Positions 7,294 through 15,346 of a stretch of DNA of 34,157 nt are shown here, piece after piece (within the stretch, counting starts at the first letter, position 1; each line of letters opens with the position of its first letter). The notes beneath the pieces were generated by a model. The model searched no databases. It saw only the letters and a list, made by a program, of their open reading frames with translations, and was not told the origin of the DNA. Both the position numbers and the translations under genes were made by a program. The DNA comes from JBMNKL01 sp050261495 (GTDB taxonomy: Bacteria; Bacillota; Clostridia; Acetivibrionales; DTU013), in assembly GCA_050261495.1 (NCBI GenBank), contig JBLNDI010000028.1, forward strand, positions 1 to 34,157. Reading direction: 5' to 3'.

Positions 7294-7430
7294 CAAAAAC
7301 CGCAAGCTTACTAATCATATACCAGTATGATATCCCAAATGCTGTTATTTTACAAGGCCGGGACTTTCTCCTGCAATTATTTTACACCATGGTGATGCAA
7401 GGCAGGCATGGCCCGCATATCCCGCCGTGC

Positions 7431-7463
7431 AAAAAGCCGTTTGCATCAAATTAAGCAAACGGC
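7431..7463 (-). terminator. Rho-independent terminator after the 31-codon ORF
   Basis: Perfect 9-bp stem GCCGTTTGC (7436-7444) with GCAAACGGC (7455-7463) around a 10-nt loop, followed on the minus strand by five T (7431-7435). It lies 54 bp past the stop of the small ORF and would end its transcript before tsaD. Confidence 0.75.
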
Positions 7464-7517
7464 AAATCAAAGGCATCTCGCAGTCAACTATCGCTTCGAT
7501 CGTTTCGGCAACGCTCC

Positions 7518-7613
7518 CTAATCAACAATGTCGGCGAGGTGATTGATAGATTCTGCCTCCCGCTCCCAGACTTTCGGAATTGTTTCCCATTTCTGAAAAT
7601 ATTTCTGCGTCAT
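7518..7613 (-). CDS. Candidate small protein of 31 residues
   Basis: ATG 7613 follows GGAGGA at 7-nt spacing on the minus strand, as strong as the ribosome binding sites of known genes here. The product starts MTQKYFQKWETIPKVW and ends INHLADIVD, a charged, helix-prone peptide with no membrane segment. A clear terminator follows within 90 bp and the uppP terminator lies upstream at 7820-7849, so the unit would be transcribed alone. A hyphenated inverted repeat (7664-7693) sits upstream. I do not recognise it; it could be a true small gene or the 5' stub of a deleted gene. Confidence 0.45.
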   Translation of the reverse strand: MTQKYFQKWETIPKVWEREAESINHLADIVD

Positions 7614-7663
7614 AGTTTATTCCTCCGTGTATGTACTTTGCTGTATATCTTAATAAATGCGGG

Positions 7664-7693
7664 ACGTCGTATATTTATAATAATATCCGACGT
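7664..7693. repeat. Inverted repeat upstream of the 31-codon ORF
   Basis: ACGTCG at 7664-7669 and CGACGT at 7688-7693 flank an AT-only core containing TATAAT-like sequence. It sits about 50 bp before the small ORF and could be an operator over its promoter. In the rest of this 716-bp tsaD-uppP gap I see only the small ORF, two terminators and the ATAGTCC repeats. Confidence 0.3.
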
Positions 7694-7819
7694 GCAATAA
7701 TAATTATCAATTTTTATTTTATATTTTGAAATTTGCAATTTAACCTGCCGGTGCGCATTGCAAAAACCGCGCGTATGTAAAGCCTTGCATATGATAAAGA
7801 CGCGCAAAAGAAAATTGAA

Positions 7820-7849
7820 TAAAAAAAACATGGAGATTCGGCTCCATGT
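7820..7849 (-). terminator. Strong rho-independent terminator downstream of uppP
   Basis: Perfect 8-bp stem ACATGGAG (7828-7835) with CTCCATGT (7842-7849), 6-nt loop, and eight T on the minus strand (7820-7827). A second perfect 8-bp hairpin (GAGAAACG 7860-7867 with CGTTTCTC 7876-7883) lies just ahead of it in the transcript. It ends the uppP message about 135 bp after the stop codon. Confidence 0.85.
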
Positions 7850-7910
7850 CTGCAAATAGGAGAAACGCTAATGTTCGTTTCTCATTATAGCAAAAGCTTA
7901 ATTTATGTAT

Positions 7911-7974
7911 ATAGTCCATTATTACCCGATGAAATAGTCCGATAGTACTATATTGTTCTAGGACTATAGTCCTA
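7911..7974. repeat. Repeated ATAGTCC motif and palindrome after uppP
   Basis: ATAGTCC occurs three times in direct orientation (7911-7917, 7934-7940, 7966-7972) and once inverted (7961-7967). The last pair forms a perfect 16-bp palindrome (7959-7974). It begins 11 bp past the uppP stop codon. Possible protein-binding site; function unknown. Confidence 0.45.
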
Positions 7975-7984
7975 TTAGAGCAAT

Positions 7985-8770
7985 CTATGCAGCCAATTGC
8001 CATATAATAACCGCAACGCCTAATATTAAGCGGTAAACGGCAAATATGCCGAATCCCTTCCGTCTCAGGTAGCCCAGCAGGAATTTGATGCTTAGGGCCC
8101 CTACTATGGCTGATGTGGCAACGGCAACAATGACAGGCGCCAGATCCGCTTTAATGTTGAATATATCCCTGGCCTTGTATATTCCGCTGAAGAATATGAA
8201 TGGCGTCGAAAGAAGAAAAGTGAACCGTGCAGCATCTTCCCTCTTTATATCCAAGGCTCTTCCCGCCGCCATCGTAACGCCGGAGCGGGAAACCCCGGGA
8301 AACATTGCCAGGGCCTGGGAAACGCCTATGAGAAAACTTTTCTTCAATCCAATGTCTTTTAAAACAATATCGGATGCACAATATTTATCTGCGATATATA
8401 GCACTATCCCCATGATTGCCAGCATAACCCCTATCAACAGCGGATTCCTGAAGGTGGTTTCGATCTGCTCCTCAAACAGCAGGCCAAACACTCCGCCGGG
8501 GATGCATGCCAGCACGATAAACCAAAACAGCTTTCCATCGCTTGATTTTACATCCGTCAATCCTGCCTTGATCAGCCTGATCCAATCTTTCCAGAAGAAT
8601 ATAACCACCGCTGCCAGCGGTCCTATGTGAAGCGCCACGTCAAACGCGAGGCCCGGGTCTACCCATCCGAAAACCAGGGGCGCCAGCGTAATATGCGCCG
8701 TGCTTGATATGGGCAGGAATTCACCCAGCCCCTGTATAATCCCGTAAATAATTGCCTGCAATATATCCAT
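7985..8770 (-). CDS. uppP: Undecaprenyl-diphosphatase UppP (BacA family)
   Basis: Integral membrane enzyme of 261 residues that dephosphorylates undecaprenyl diphosphate so the lipid carrier can be reused in cell-wall synthesis; excess gives bacitracin resistance. The two family signatures are intact: EFLPISSTAH (residues 17-26, with catalytic Glu17) and PGVSRSG (158-164, with Arg162). Several hydrophobic helices are evident (for example residues 83-97, 112-127 and the C-terminus). A GGAGGGGG ribosome binding site precedes ATG 8770. It follows lonB on the same strand after about 260 bp containing an iterated 11-bp repeat, and ends in a strong terminator. Confidence 0.95.
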   Translation of the reverse strand: MDILQAIIYGIIQGLGEFLPISSTAHITLAPLVFGWVDPGLAFDVALHIGPLAAVVIFFWKDWIRLIKAGLTDVKSSDGKLFWFIVLACIPGGVFGLLFEEQIETTFRNPLLIGVMLAIMGIVLYIADKYCASDIVLKDIGLKKSFLIGVSQALAMFPGVSRSGVTMAAGRALDIKREDAARFTFLLSTPFIFFSGIYKARDIFNIKADLAPVIVAVATSAIVGALSIKFLLGYLRRKGFGIFAVYRLILGVAVIIWQLAA

Positions 8771-8911
8771 TTGACCCCCTCCAAGCTTCAGACCGCGTTT
8801 CCTTCCCCGGATCGCATAATATGATCCTTACGGTTATCCATAATAAAAGGACGCCCGTCTTCAGGCAGCGGCCGGATTCCGTTTCGCCTGCAATAGCTTT
8901 CCCTGCAGCCT

Positions 8912-8966
8912 GTACACGCAATGTATACGCAACATACACACAACGTACACACAATGTACGCACAAT
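8912..8966. repeat. Five 11-bp iterons upstream of uppP
   Basis: Five contiguous 11-bp units start at 8912, 8923, 8934, 8945 and 8956, consensus GTACACACAAT, each differing at one to three positions. An 11-bp period keeps the copies on roughly one face of the helix, as expected of an array of protein-binding sites. They lie between the end of lonB and the start of uppP, 142 bp before the uppP start codon. I see nothing else convincing in this 262-bp gap. Confidence 0.75.
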
Positions 8967-9032
8967 AATAAATATAACATATCTTTAGTATATTTGCGAA
9001 AGACTGTTTTATATGTTGGGTTTGTAAAATAA

Positions 9033-10727
9033 CTAGAAGCTTTTATCCACGGCGGGGGACGCTGCAAGTACAGGCACGGCCGGTTTCTGCACCGGCATTT
9101 CCTCCTGCTTGCAGGCGCCGGGATAAAACGTATGGCTTATAACCTGAGCAATATCATCGACCGGTATTACTTCTATGCCGGCATCATTAAACATTTCCTG
9201 CCAGTTTTCCCTTGGCACCAAAACCTTGTTTATTCCCGCCAGCTTTGCCGCCTCCACCTTTGCGACAACGCCTCCCACCGGCTTCACTTTTCCCCTGATC
9301 GACAACTCGCCCGTCATGGCTATGTCGTTGCTTACGGGTATATTCAATATTGCCGAGTAAATAGCCGCTGCAATCGCTATTCCTGCAGACGGGCCGTCAA
9401 TGGGGATTCCACCGGGGAAATTCACGTGGATGTCGTATTCCCTTGCGTCAATATTCATGAACTTTCTCAATACGGTAAGCACATTCTCCACTGAGGCCTT
9501 GGCTGAGCTCGTTTTTCTCAGCTTCTGGCCTTTCGTGTCCATCTCTTCCTCTTCAACGATGCCTGTAATCTTGATGTTCCCTTTGCCTGAAGCTGATTTC
9601 ATGGCCGTTACTTCTATCTCGATAACCATGCCCGTGGCGTTTCCGAAAACGGCCAGGCCGTTCATGCACCCGACCTGCTTTTCATGAACGCTGATTTTCT
9701 TGTCTATCCTCGGGCTGTAGTGGCCGAATTCCACGACCCATTCCACGTCCTTGCGCGTAATGACCCTCCTGCCTTCAACCTGGACCACGCCTCCCGCAAT
9801 TTGCACGATATTCACGGCGTCCCTGCCGTTCTGCGCGTACCTGGCAATCAGCTTCTCCGCGCCGTCTTCCATCCTGAAGCCTCCCCGAATCGCCGCATTT
9901 CGCGCAATTATTGCAATTTCGTCTGCCAGAAGCGGCCTGAAATAAATTTCAACGCACCTTGAGCGAAGCGCCGGGGGAAGTTCATCGGCCGTCCTGGTTG
10001 TTGCGCCCACAAGCCTGAAATCCGCCGGAAGCCCTTTTTGAAAAATTTCATGTATATGAATAGGTATGTTTGAATCGTCAGGGCTGTAATAGGCGCTTTC
10101 CAGCATTACTTTCCTGTCTTCAAGCACTTTCAGCAGCTTGTTCATTTGCACCGGGTGAAGCTCCCCGATTTCATCAATAAAAAGAATACCTCCATGCGCT
10201 TTCGTCACGGCGCCGGGTTTCGGCTGCGGTATGCCCGCAACGCCGTATGCTCCCGCCCCCTGGTAAATCGGGTCGTGCACCGAACCAATCAACGGGTCGG
10301 CAATGCCGCGCTCGTCAAAGCGCAGTATGGTTGCATCCACTTCAACAAATTTCGATTCCCTTCCGAACGGTGAGATTGGGAGTTGTTTCGCTTCCTCCAA
10401 TATAACCCTTGCAGCTGCGGTCTTCCCAACGCCGGGAGGCCCGTAAATGATCACATGCTGCGGATTGGGACCGCAAAGTGCGGCTCTTAGCGCTTTTAGC
10501 CCCTGTTCCTGCCCGATAATGTCAGCCAGGCAGACAGGCCTAGTCTTTTCCGACAACGGTTCCGTGAGCTTTATTTCCTTTAGCCTGCGAAGCTTCTCCA
10601 GTTCCCTTCTTGATTCTTTTTCAATGGCATTTTTGTTTCCTTGCTGCGACTTTAGCAAGTTAAGAAAATAGATACCGATTATGATTGAAAAGAAAAATTG
10701 TATAATCAAAAAGGTATTGGTCAGCAT
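9033..10727 (-). CDS. lonB: Membrane-anchored ATP-dependent protease LonB
   Basis: Sporulation-type Lon protease of 564 residues. An N-terminal hydrophobic helix (about residues 4-25) anchors it in the membrane, unlike LonA. The AAA+ domain has Walker A GPPGVGKT (96-103) and Walker B ILFIDEIGEL (181-190). The C-terminal protease domain carries the Ser-Lys dyad: Ser447 in DGPSAGIAIA and Lys490 in VGGVVAKVEAAK. In Bacillus, LonB is made in the forespore; here it implies a spore-former. A GAGGAGG site precedes ATG 10727. It follows clpX on the same strand but is separated by a strong terminator, so it needs its own promoter, which I could not place with confidence. Confidence 0.95.
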   Translation of the reverse strand: MLTNTFLIIQFFFSIIIGIYFLNLLKSQQGNKNAIEKESRRELEKLRRLKEIKLTEPLSEKTRPVCLADIIGQEQGLKALRAALCGPNPQHVIIYGPPGVGKTAAARVILEEAKQLPISPFGRESKFVEVDATILRFDERGIADPLIGSVHDPIYQGAGAYGVAGIPQPKPGAVTKAHGGILFIDEIGELHPVQMNKLLKVLEDRKVMLESAYYSPDDSNIPIHIHEIFQKGLPADFRLVGATTRTADELPPALRSRCVEIYFRPLLADEIAIIARNAAIRGGFRMEDGAEKLIARYAQNGRDAVNIVQIAGGVVQVEGRRVITRKDVEWVVEFGHYSPRIDKKISVHEKQVGCMNGLAVFGNATGMVIEIEVTAMKSASGKGNIKITGIVEEEEMDTKGQKLRKTSSAKASVENVLTVLRKFMNIDAREYDIHVNFPGGIPIDGPSAGIAIAAAIYSAILNIPVSNDIAMTGELSIRGKVKPVGGVVAKVEAAKLAGINKVLVPRENWQEMFNDAGIEVIPVDDIAQVISHTFYPGACKQEEMPVQKPAVPVLAASPAVDKSF

Positions 10728-10942
10728 TCCGTCTCCTCCTCATTTTCTGCGCATTTCGGGCAAAGAAACTGATATACGGCCGCAGCAGTACGCTTAATAA
10801 ATAGTATTAACGATATAGATAAATTTATCCGCACGCTTTATCGGAATTGCGCCGGGAAAATCCGCGCCGCTGTTGTTTTCCGCACTCCGGCGCGCCCAAT
10901 TCCACAGCATTTGCGCAGTAAAAAAATAGTATTCCCGGAACT

Positions 10943-10987
10943 AAAAAAGGGTATTCCCGGCTAAAATACATTCTGCCGGAAATACCC
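10943..10987 (-). terminator. Rho-independent terminator after clpX
   Basis: Arms at 10949-10961 and 10975-10987 pair over 13 bp with one mismatch (GGGTATTTCCGGC with GCCGGGAATACCC on the minus strand), followed by six T (10943-10948). It separates tig-clpP-clpX from lonB. A second GTATTCCCGG copy at 10929-10938 could compete for the same arm. The remaining ~215 bp before lonB shows no gene. Confidence 0.85.
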
Positions 10988-11019
10988 TCGATAAAAATCT
11001 TTATTGCGCCGTTTAGTCT

Positions 11020-12315
11020 TTATGATGCCGTTTCCTTCTTGATGCGCGATTTCTTTCCCGCCGCTTTCCTCAACGGCTTCCTGTTTTCATTGATAATGAG
11101 ATGAGGCGCGGCCTTTCCTTCGACGACATCCTTCGTAATGATACATTTTTCAATATTCGTGGAAGACGGGATATCATACATGACATCCAGCATTATTTCC
11201 TCGATAATCGCCCTCAATCCCCTGGCGCCCGTATTTCGTGCCAACGCCTTGTCGGCGATGGCTTCAAGCGCATCGGGTTCAAATTCCAGGATCGTGTCGT
11301 CCATTTCAAATAGCTTCTGGTACTGCTTAACCAGCGCATTCTTCGGCTCGGTCAGTATCCTCACAAGCGTATCCCTGTCAAGGGCGCCCAGTGTTACGAT
11401 AACGGGAAGCCTGCCGACAAATTCAGGAATAAGCCCGTATTTGAGCAAATCCTGCGGGAGTATGTGCGAGAGTATCTCGCCTATATCCATTTCCTTCCTG
11501 CTCTCTATCTTGGCGCCGAAGCCGATGGATCTTGTGCCTATCCTGTTTTGTATTATCTTTTCTATGCCGTCAAAAGCGCCGCCGCAGATAAACAATATAT
11601 TGGTCGTGTCTATTTGTATAAATTCCTGGTGAGGATGCTTTCTGCCACCCTGCGGGGGCACTGAAGCCGTAGTCCCCTCGAGTATCTTCAGCAAAGCCTG
11701 CTGAACTCCCTCGCCGCTTACGTCCCTCGTTATGGACGGGTTCTCGGATTTTCTCGCTATCTTGTCTATTTCATCGATATAAATAATGCCTTTTTCGGCT
11801 TTTTCTATATCATAATCCGCAGCCTGGATCAGCTTCAGCAGGATATTTTCCACATCCTCGCCTACATAGCCGGCTTCTGTGAGCGACGTGGCGTCGGCTA
11901 TCGCAAAGGGCACATTCAAGAGCCTTGCAAGCGTCTGGGCAAGCAGGGTTTTCCCGGAACCGGTCGGTCCCAGCATGACAATGTTGCTTTTCTGTATTTC
12001 AACATCGCTTGTCCGCATGTCTGAATTTATCCTTTTATAATGGTTGTAAACAGCGACGGCAAGCGTTTTTTTGGCTGCCTCCTGGCCAATGACATATTGA
12101 TCCAGTATGGCCTTTATTTCTTTCGGCTTGGGTAAATCGTTCAGTTCACCGTCAATCTTCGTATCTTCAAACTCTTCTTCAATTATTTCAGAGCAAAGCT
12201 CGATGCACTCGTCGCATATATATACTCCGGGGCCTGCAACCAGCCTTTTCACCTGCTCTTGTGTTTTACCGCAGAAGGAGCATTTTAACTGCTTCTTCTC
12301 ATCATACCTGGACAT
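11020..12315 (-). CDS. clpX: ATP-dependent Clp protease ATP-binding subunit ClpX
   Basis: AAA+ unfoldase of 431 residues that feeds substrates into the ClpP chamber. The N-terminal zinc-binding domain has Cys12, Cys15, Cys34 and Cys37; Walker A is GPTGSGKT (116-123), Walker B is IIYIDEIDKI, and the ClpP-docking IGF loop (SIGFGAKIES) is present. Length is typical. The GGGGTGG site is close to ATG 12315. It begins 13 bp after the clpP stop codon, so the two are co-transcribed and probably translated in balance. Confidence 0.98.
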   Translation of the reverse strand: MSRYDEKKQLKCSFCGKTQEQVKRLVAGPGVYICDECIELCSEIIEEEFEDTKIDGELNDLPKPKEIKAILDQYVIGQEAAKKTLAVAVYNHYKRINSDMRTSDVEIQKSNIVMLGPTGSGKTLLAQTLARLLNVPFAIADATSLTEAGYVGEDVENILLKLIQAADYDIEKAEKGIIYIDEIDKIARKSENPSITRDVSGEGVQQALLKILEGTTASVPPQGGRKHPHQEFIQIDTTNILFICGGAFDGIEKIIQNRIGTRSIGFGAKIESRKEMDIGEILSHILPQDLLKYGLIPEFVGRLPVIVTLGALDRDTLVRILTEPKNALVKQYQKLFEMDDTILEFEPDALEAIADKALARNTGARGLRAIIEEIMLDVMYDIPSSTNIEKCIITKDVVEGKAAPHLIINENRKPLRKAAGKKSRIKKETAS

Positions 12316-12328
12316 TGTTCCACCCCAT

Positions 12329-12916
12329 CTATTTCTTTCTGATCATTATATCGTCAATTAGCCCGTATGCCTTCGCCTCTTCAGCCGACATGAAATAATC
12401 CCTTTCAACATCCCTTTCTATCTTTTCAATGGGCTGGCCAGTGCGTTCGCTTAAAATACGGTTTAACTTGTTCTTGATTTTAAGCAGCCATTCCGTCCTA
12501 ATCTTTATATCGGTCGCCTGTCCCTGGGTCCCTCCCAGCGGCTGGTGAATCAGTATCTCACTGTTCGGCAGGGCAAAACGCTTTCCTTTTGTGCCGGCAG
12601 CGAGCAAAAACGCGCCCATGCTTGCGGCCATGCCGACGCAGATCGTTTGCACATCCGCCCTGACATGCTGCATTGTGTCATATATGGCAAATCCCGCCGT
12701 AATAGAGCCGCCGGGGCTGTTAATGTACAACTGGATATCCTTGTCGGGATCGACCGAATCAAGGTAAAGCATCTGTGCGACAACCAGGCTCGCAGTTACG
12801 TCGTTGACCTCGTCACTCAGCATTATTATCCTTTCCTTGAGCAGCATGGAATAAATGTCATAAGAACGCTCTCCTCTATTCGTCTGCTCAACAACAATAG
12901 GCACTAAGCTGCTCAT
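12329..12916 (-). CDS. clpP: ATP-dependent Clp protease proteolytic subunit ClpP
   Basis: Serine peptidase of 195 residues forming the tetradecameric chamber used with ClpX. The catalytic triad is Ser99 (GMAASMGAF), His124 (ILIHQPLGG) and Asp173. The frame is open five codons further to 12931, but GGGGAGG seven nt before ATG 12916 and the family start (MSSLVPIVVEQT) decide for the shorter form. It lies between tig and clpX, a standard clostridial arrangement. I saw no CtsR or CIRCE operator. Confidence 0.97.
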   Translation of the reverse strand: MSSLVPIVVEQTNRGERSYDIYSMLLKERIIMLSDEVNDVTASLVVAQMLYLDSVDPDKDIQLYINSPGGSITAGFAIYDTMQHVRADVQTICVGMAASMGAFLLAAGTKGKRFALPNSEILIHQPLGGTQGQATDIKIRTEWLLKIKNKLNRILSERTGQPIEKIERDVERDYFMSAEEAKAYGLIDDIMIRKK

Positions 12917-13019
12917 AATATTCCTCCCCATTCATTCATATATATTATTACGGCATAAACATTGGTTTGTTTAGGCCTCTTTTATTGTTTCCCACAAAAA
13001 ACACAAAATAAACCGACAG

Positions 13020-14306
13020 TCATACCAGTTTCGCATGTTCAAGCAAGAAATCAACGGTCTTTCTGGCAACTATTGTGTTCTTGATATATTCTATATCATC
13101 GGGTTTCAAATGTTGCCTGAATTCTTCTTCCGACTGCTTGTAATTTTCAGCTAATTTCTTTATCTCCGCGTCCGTCTCTTCGTCTGTCGGGACAATTCCT
13201 TCCGCCTGGCTGATTTTTTCCAGGACCAACTGGGTCTTTACTTCGTTTTCAGCCCTTTCTTTGAATTGTTCCCTGAATTTGTTTATTTCCATACCCGTAA
13301 CTTCAAGATATTTTTTCAGGTCAAGACCCTGGTAGCGCAAACGCATGTCAAAATCATAAACAATGCTGTCCACGCGCTTTTCCACCATGACGGGAGGTAT
13401 GTCTACAACAGCGTTTCCAACAACCTTTTCAATCACATTGTCCTCGTCCTTGTGGCGAGCCTCGTGTTCCGCCCTTTCCGTGAGCTTTTTCCTCAGGTCC
13501 GCCTTATATTCCTCCAGGGTGTCAAATTCGCTCGTATCTTTGGCAAACTCGTCATCCAGTACAGGGAGTTCCTTTACCTTTATTTCTTTCACCTTTACCT
13601 TGAAAAGGGCGGCTTTTCCGGCCAGATCCTTGTTATGGTATTCATCCGGGAAATTTACGCTGATTTCCTTCTCTTCTCCCTTCGAGACGCCTATCAGCTG
13701 CTCTTCAAAGCCCGGTATAAATGTGCCCGATCCTATAACCAGGCTGTAATCTTCACCTTTTCCGCCATCAAAGGGCTTGCCGTCAATTGAGCCTTCAAAA
13801 TCTATTGTCACGAAATCCTTGTCCGCAACCGGCCTGTCTTCGACGGTTATGAGCCGCGCGTTTCTTTCGCGGACTCTCTCGATTTCCTTTTCCACATCCT
13901 CGTCGGTCACCGTGGCGTCAGCTTTCTGTACCTCTATATCCTTGTACTGGCCGAGTTCCACTTCGGGCTTTACGATAACCTTCGCGGTGAAGATCAATGC
14001 TTGTCCCTTGCCGATTTGCTTTATATCGATTTCGGGCCTGTCAACCGGGTGGATGTCGTTTTCCTCGATTGCCCGGTCATAAGCCTCGGGACATACGTCA
14101 TTTATGGCGTCCTCGTATAAAACCTGTTCCCCGTAAAATTTCTCCACTATGTGCCTGGGAGCCTTGCCCCTCCTGAAACCGGGGATGTTGAACCTTTTTG
14201 CATTTTTTGCGAAAGCTCTCTGAAGGCCTTGCTCAAACCTTTCCGCACCAACCTCTATTTCAATCTGGACCTCGTTTTTTCCTGTTTTCTCTACTTTTAC
14301 CTGCAT
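13020..14306 (-). CDS. tig: Trigger factor, ribosome-associated chaperone
   Basis: Peptidyl-prolyl isomerase and chaperone of 428 residues that binds at the ribosome exit tunnel. The N-terminal ribosome-docking signature GFRRGKAP is at residues 43-50, the FKBP-type domain is central (DFEGSIDGKPFDGG onward), and the long helical C-terminal chaperone domain follows. ATG 14306 is preceded by AAGGAGA at about 11-nt spacing. It is the first gene of tig-clpP-clpX and has a near-consensus promoter about 150 bp upstream. Confidence 0.97.
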   Translation of the reverse strand: MQVKVEKTGKNEVQIEIEVGAERFEQGLQRAFAKNAKRFNIPGFRRGKAPRHIVEKFYGEQVLYEDAINDVCPEAYDRAIEENDIHPVDRPEIDIKQIGKGQALIFTAKVIVKPEVELGQYKDIEVQKADATVTDEDVEKEIERVRERNARLITVEDRPVADKDFVTIDFEGSIDGKPFDGGKGEDYSLVIGSGTFIPGFEEQLIGVSKGEEKEISVNFPDEYHNKDLAGKAALFKVKVKEIKVKELPVLDDEFAKDTSEFDTLEEYKADLRKKLTERAEHEARHKDEDNVIEKVVGNAVVDIPPVMVEKRVDSIVYDFDMRLRYQGLDLKKYLEVTGMEINKFREQFKERAENEVKTQLVLEKISQAEGIVPTDEETDAEIKKLAENYKQSEEEFRQHLKPDDIEYIKNTIVARKTVDFLLEHAKLV

Positions 14307-14384
14307 GTGTTCGCATTCTCCTTACTGTTTTCAATTTATAAATGGCTATTCATATCAAATCCCAACCTGGACGGCATTTCCGGA

Positions 14385-14482
14385 ACCCGGCAGAGGCAGC
14401 GTATAAACAGCCACATTTTAAGGGGCTGTATGCCCCCCGTCAATTATTTATACATTATAACATATTAACTATTACAATCCAA
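14385..14482 (-). promoter_or_regulatory. tig promoter and leader hairpin
   Basis: On the minus strand TTGGAT (14477-14482) and TATAAT (14454-14459) are exactly 17 bp apart with TG one base before the -10. The ~140-nt leader begins with a GC-rich hairpin (GGGGC and GCCCC around a 5-nt loop near 14420-14437). No stress-operator repeat is visible. This is the only feature in the 241-bp gap before tig. Confidence 0.7.
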
Positions 14483-14547
14483 CATTTAATAGTTTTTTGC
14501 AACGATTTTTTTACACGTTTCAATGGCAAAATATGTTATATATGCAA

Positions 14548-15249
14548 CTATAGAAGCCTCAGAGGTTTAAAGCCAAGGTGGTCCGCGGCAACCAGCCTGA
14601 ACTCAATCCCGTTTACGTTCCCCTCAATGGCGGCTTTTCGCGCTGGGCCGTGCAAATGGCCGTATATGCAAATTTTCACATTGTATTTCAGCATTATATC
14701 GAAAAATTCCGAAAAGACGCCGTGGGAGTTGAAAGGCGGGAAATGCAATGCTGCGATAATGCGCCCGTCGCCGGCGGTTTTTGCGCATTCAAGCGAAAAC
14801 TCCAGGCGCTTAAGCTCCCTTTGATATATTTTGTTGTCTTCTTCGGTAAAGCCGGTCTCTCCGGGCATGTTCCAGCCCCTCGTTCCGCAAATGGTCAAGC
14901 CCTCTATGCAATAGCTGTTGTTGTGCAAAAACCGGATGGACGAAAACCCGTTGTCCCGTATAAATCCGTCCAGCTTATTTTTTGTCGTCCACCAGTAGTC
15001 ATGGTTGCCCTTGGAAATAATCTTTTTGCCCGGCAGCCCATGAATAAAGCTGAAATCATCGTGCACCTGGTCCAGGTATGTCGCCCATGAGATATCCCCG
15101 GGCACTAAAACATAATCGTCCTCAGTCACGGTCGATCGCCAGTTTTGTTCCAGCCTGTCCATGTAACCGGCCCATCCTTCACCAAACACGTCCATGGGCT
15201 TGTCAACGCTCAGGGCAAGGTGAAGGTCCGAAATCGCATAAATCGCCAT
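14548..15249 (-). CDS. Calcineurin-like metallophosphoesterase
   Basis: Predicted 233-residue cytoplasmic metallophosphoesterase. The dinuclear metal site is complete: ISDLHL (Asp and His, residues 6-11), GDISWA, KGNHDYWW, ALHFPP and GHLHG. This single-domain family is widespread in Firmicutes, often annotated as a Ser/Thr phosphatase, but its substrate is unknown. ATG 15249 follows a rather distant GGGAG. It lies 93 bp after uvrC on the same strand, and a promoter overlaps the end of uvrC, so it can be expressed independently. No functional link to uvrC or tig is implied. Confidence 0.88.
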   Translation of the reverse strand: MAIYAISDLHLALSVDKPMDVFGEGWAGYMDRLEQNWRSTVTEDDYVLVPGDISWATYLDQVHDDFSFIHGLPGKKIISKGNHDYWWTTKNKLDGFIRDNGFSSIRFLHNNSYCIEGLTICGTRGWNMPGETGFTEEDNKIYQRELKRLEFSLECAKTAGDGRIIAALHFPPFNSHGVFSEFFDIMLKYNVKICIYGHLHGPARKAAIEGNVNGIEFRLVAADHLGFKPLRLL

Positions 15250-15316
15250 CGGGCAAGTGCTCCCATCTCAACAAATATTGATAAATTCAACCAGCAGCTC
15301 AAATCGCTGTTTTACA

Positions 15317-15346
15317 ATTATACACATTTCCTGCATACCGCTTCAA
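15317..15346 (-). promoter_or_regulatory. Promoter for the metallophosphoesterase gene
   Basis: Minus-strand TTGAAG (15341-15346) and TATAAT (15317-15322) with an 18-bp spacer; a TG lies near the -10. The -35 overlaps the uvrC stop codon. Confidence 0.5.

Noticed and set aside
7375..7520. Continuation of the 31-codon ORF in another frame
   Set aside because: An open frame runs on past the stop, but it passes through the terminator hairpin and has no recognisable protein features.
8912..8966. CRISPR array
   Set aside because: The repeats are 11 bp and contiguous, with no spacers and no cas genes.
9043..9051. DnaA-box-like TTATCCACG at the end of lonB
   Set aside because: One mismatch, isolated, and inside codons of lonB; likely chance.
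12316..14500. CtsR or CIRCE heat-shock operator upstream of tig-clpP-clpX
   Set aside because: No GGTCAAA repeats and no CIRCE inverted repeat found near the tig promoter or the intergenic gaps.
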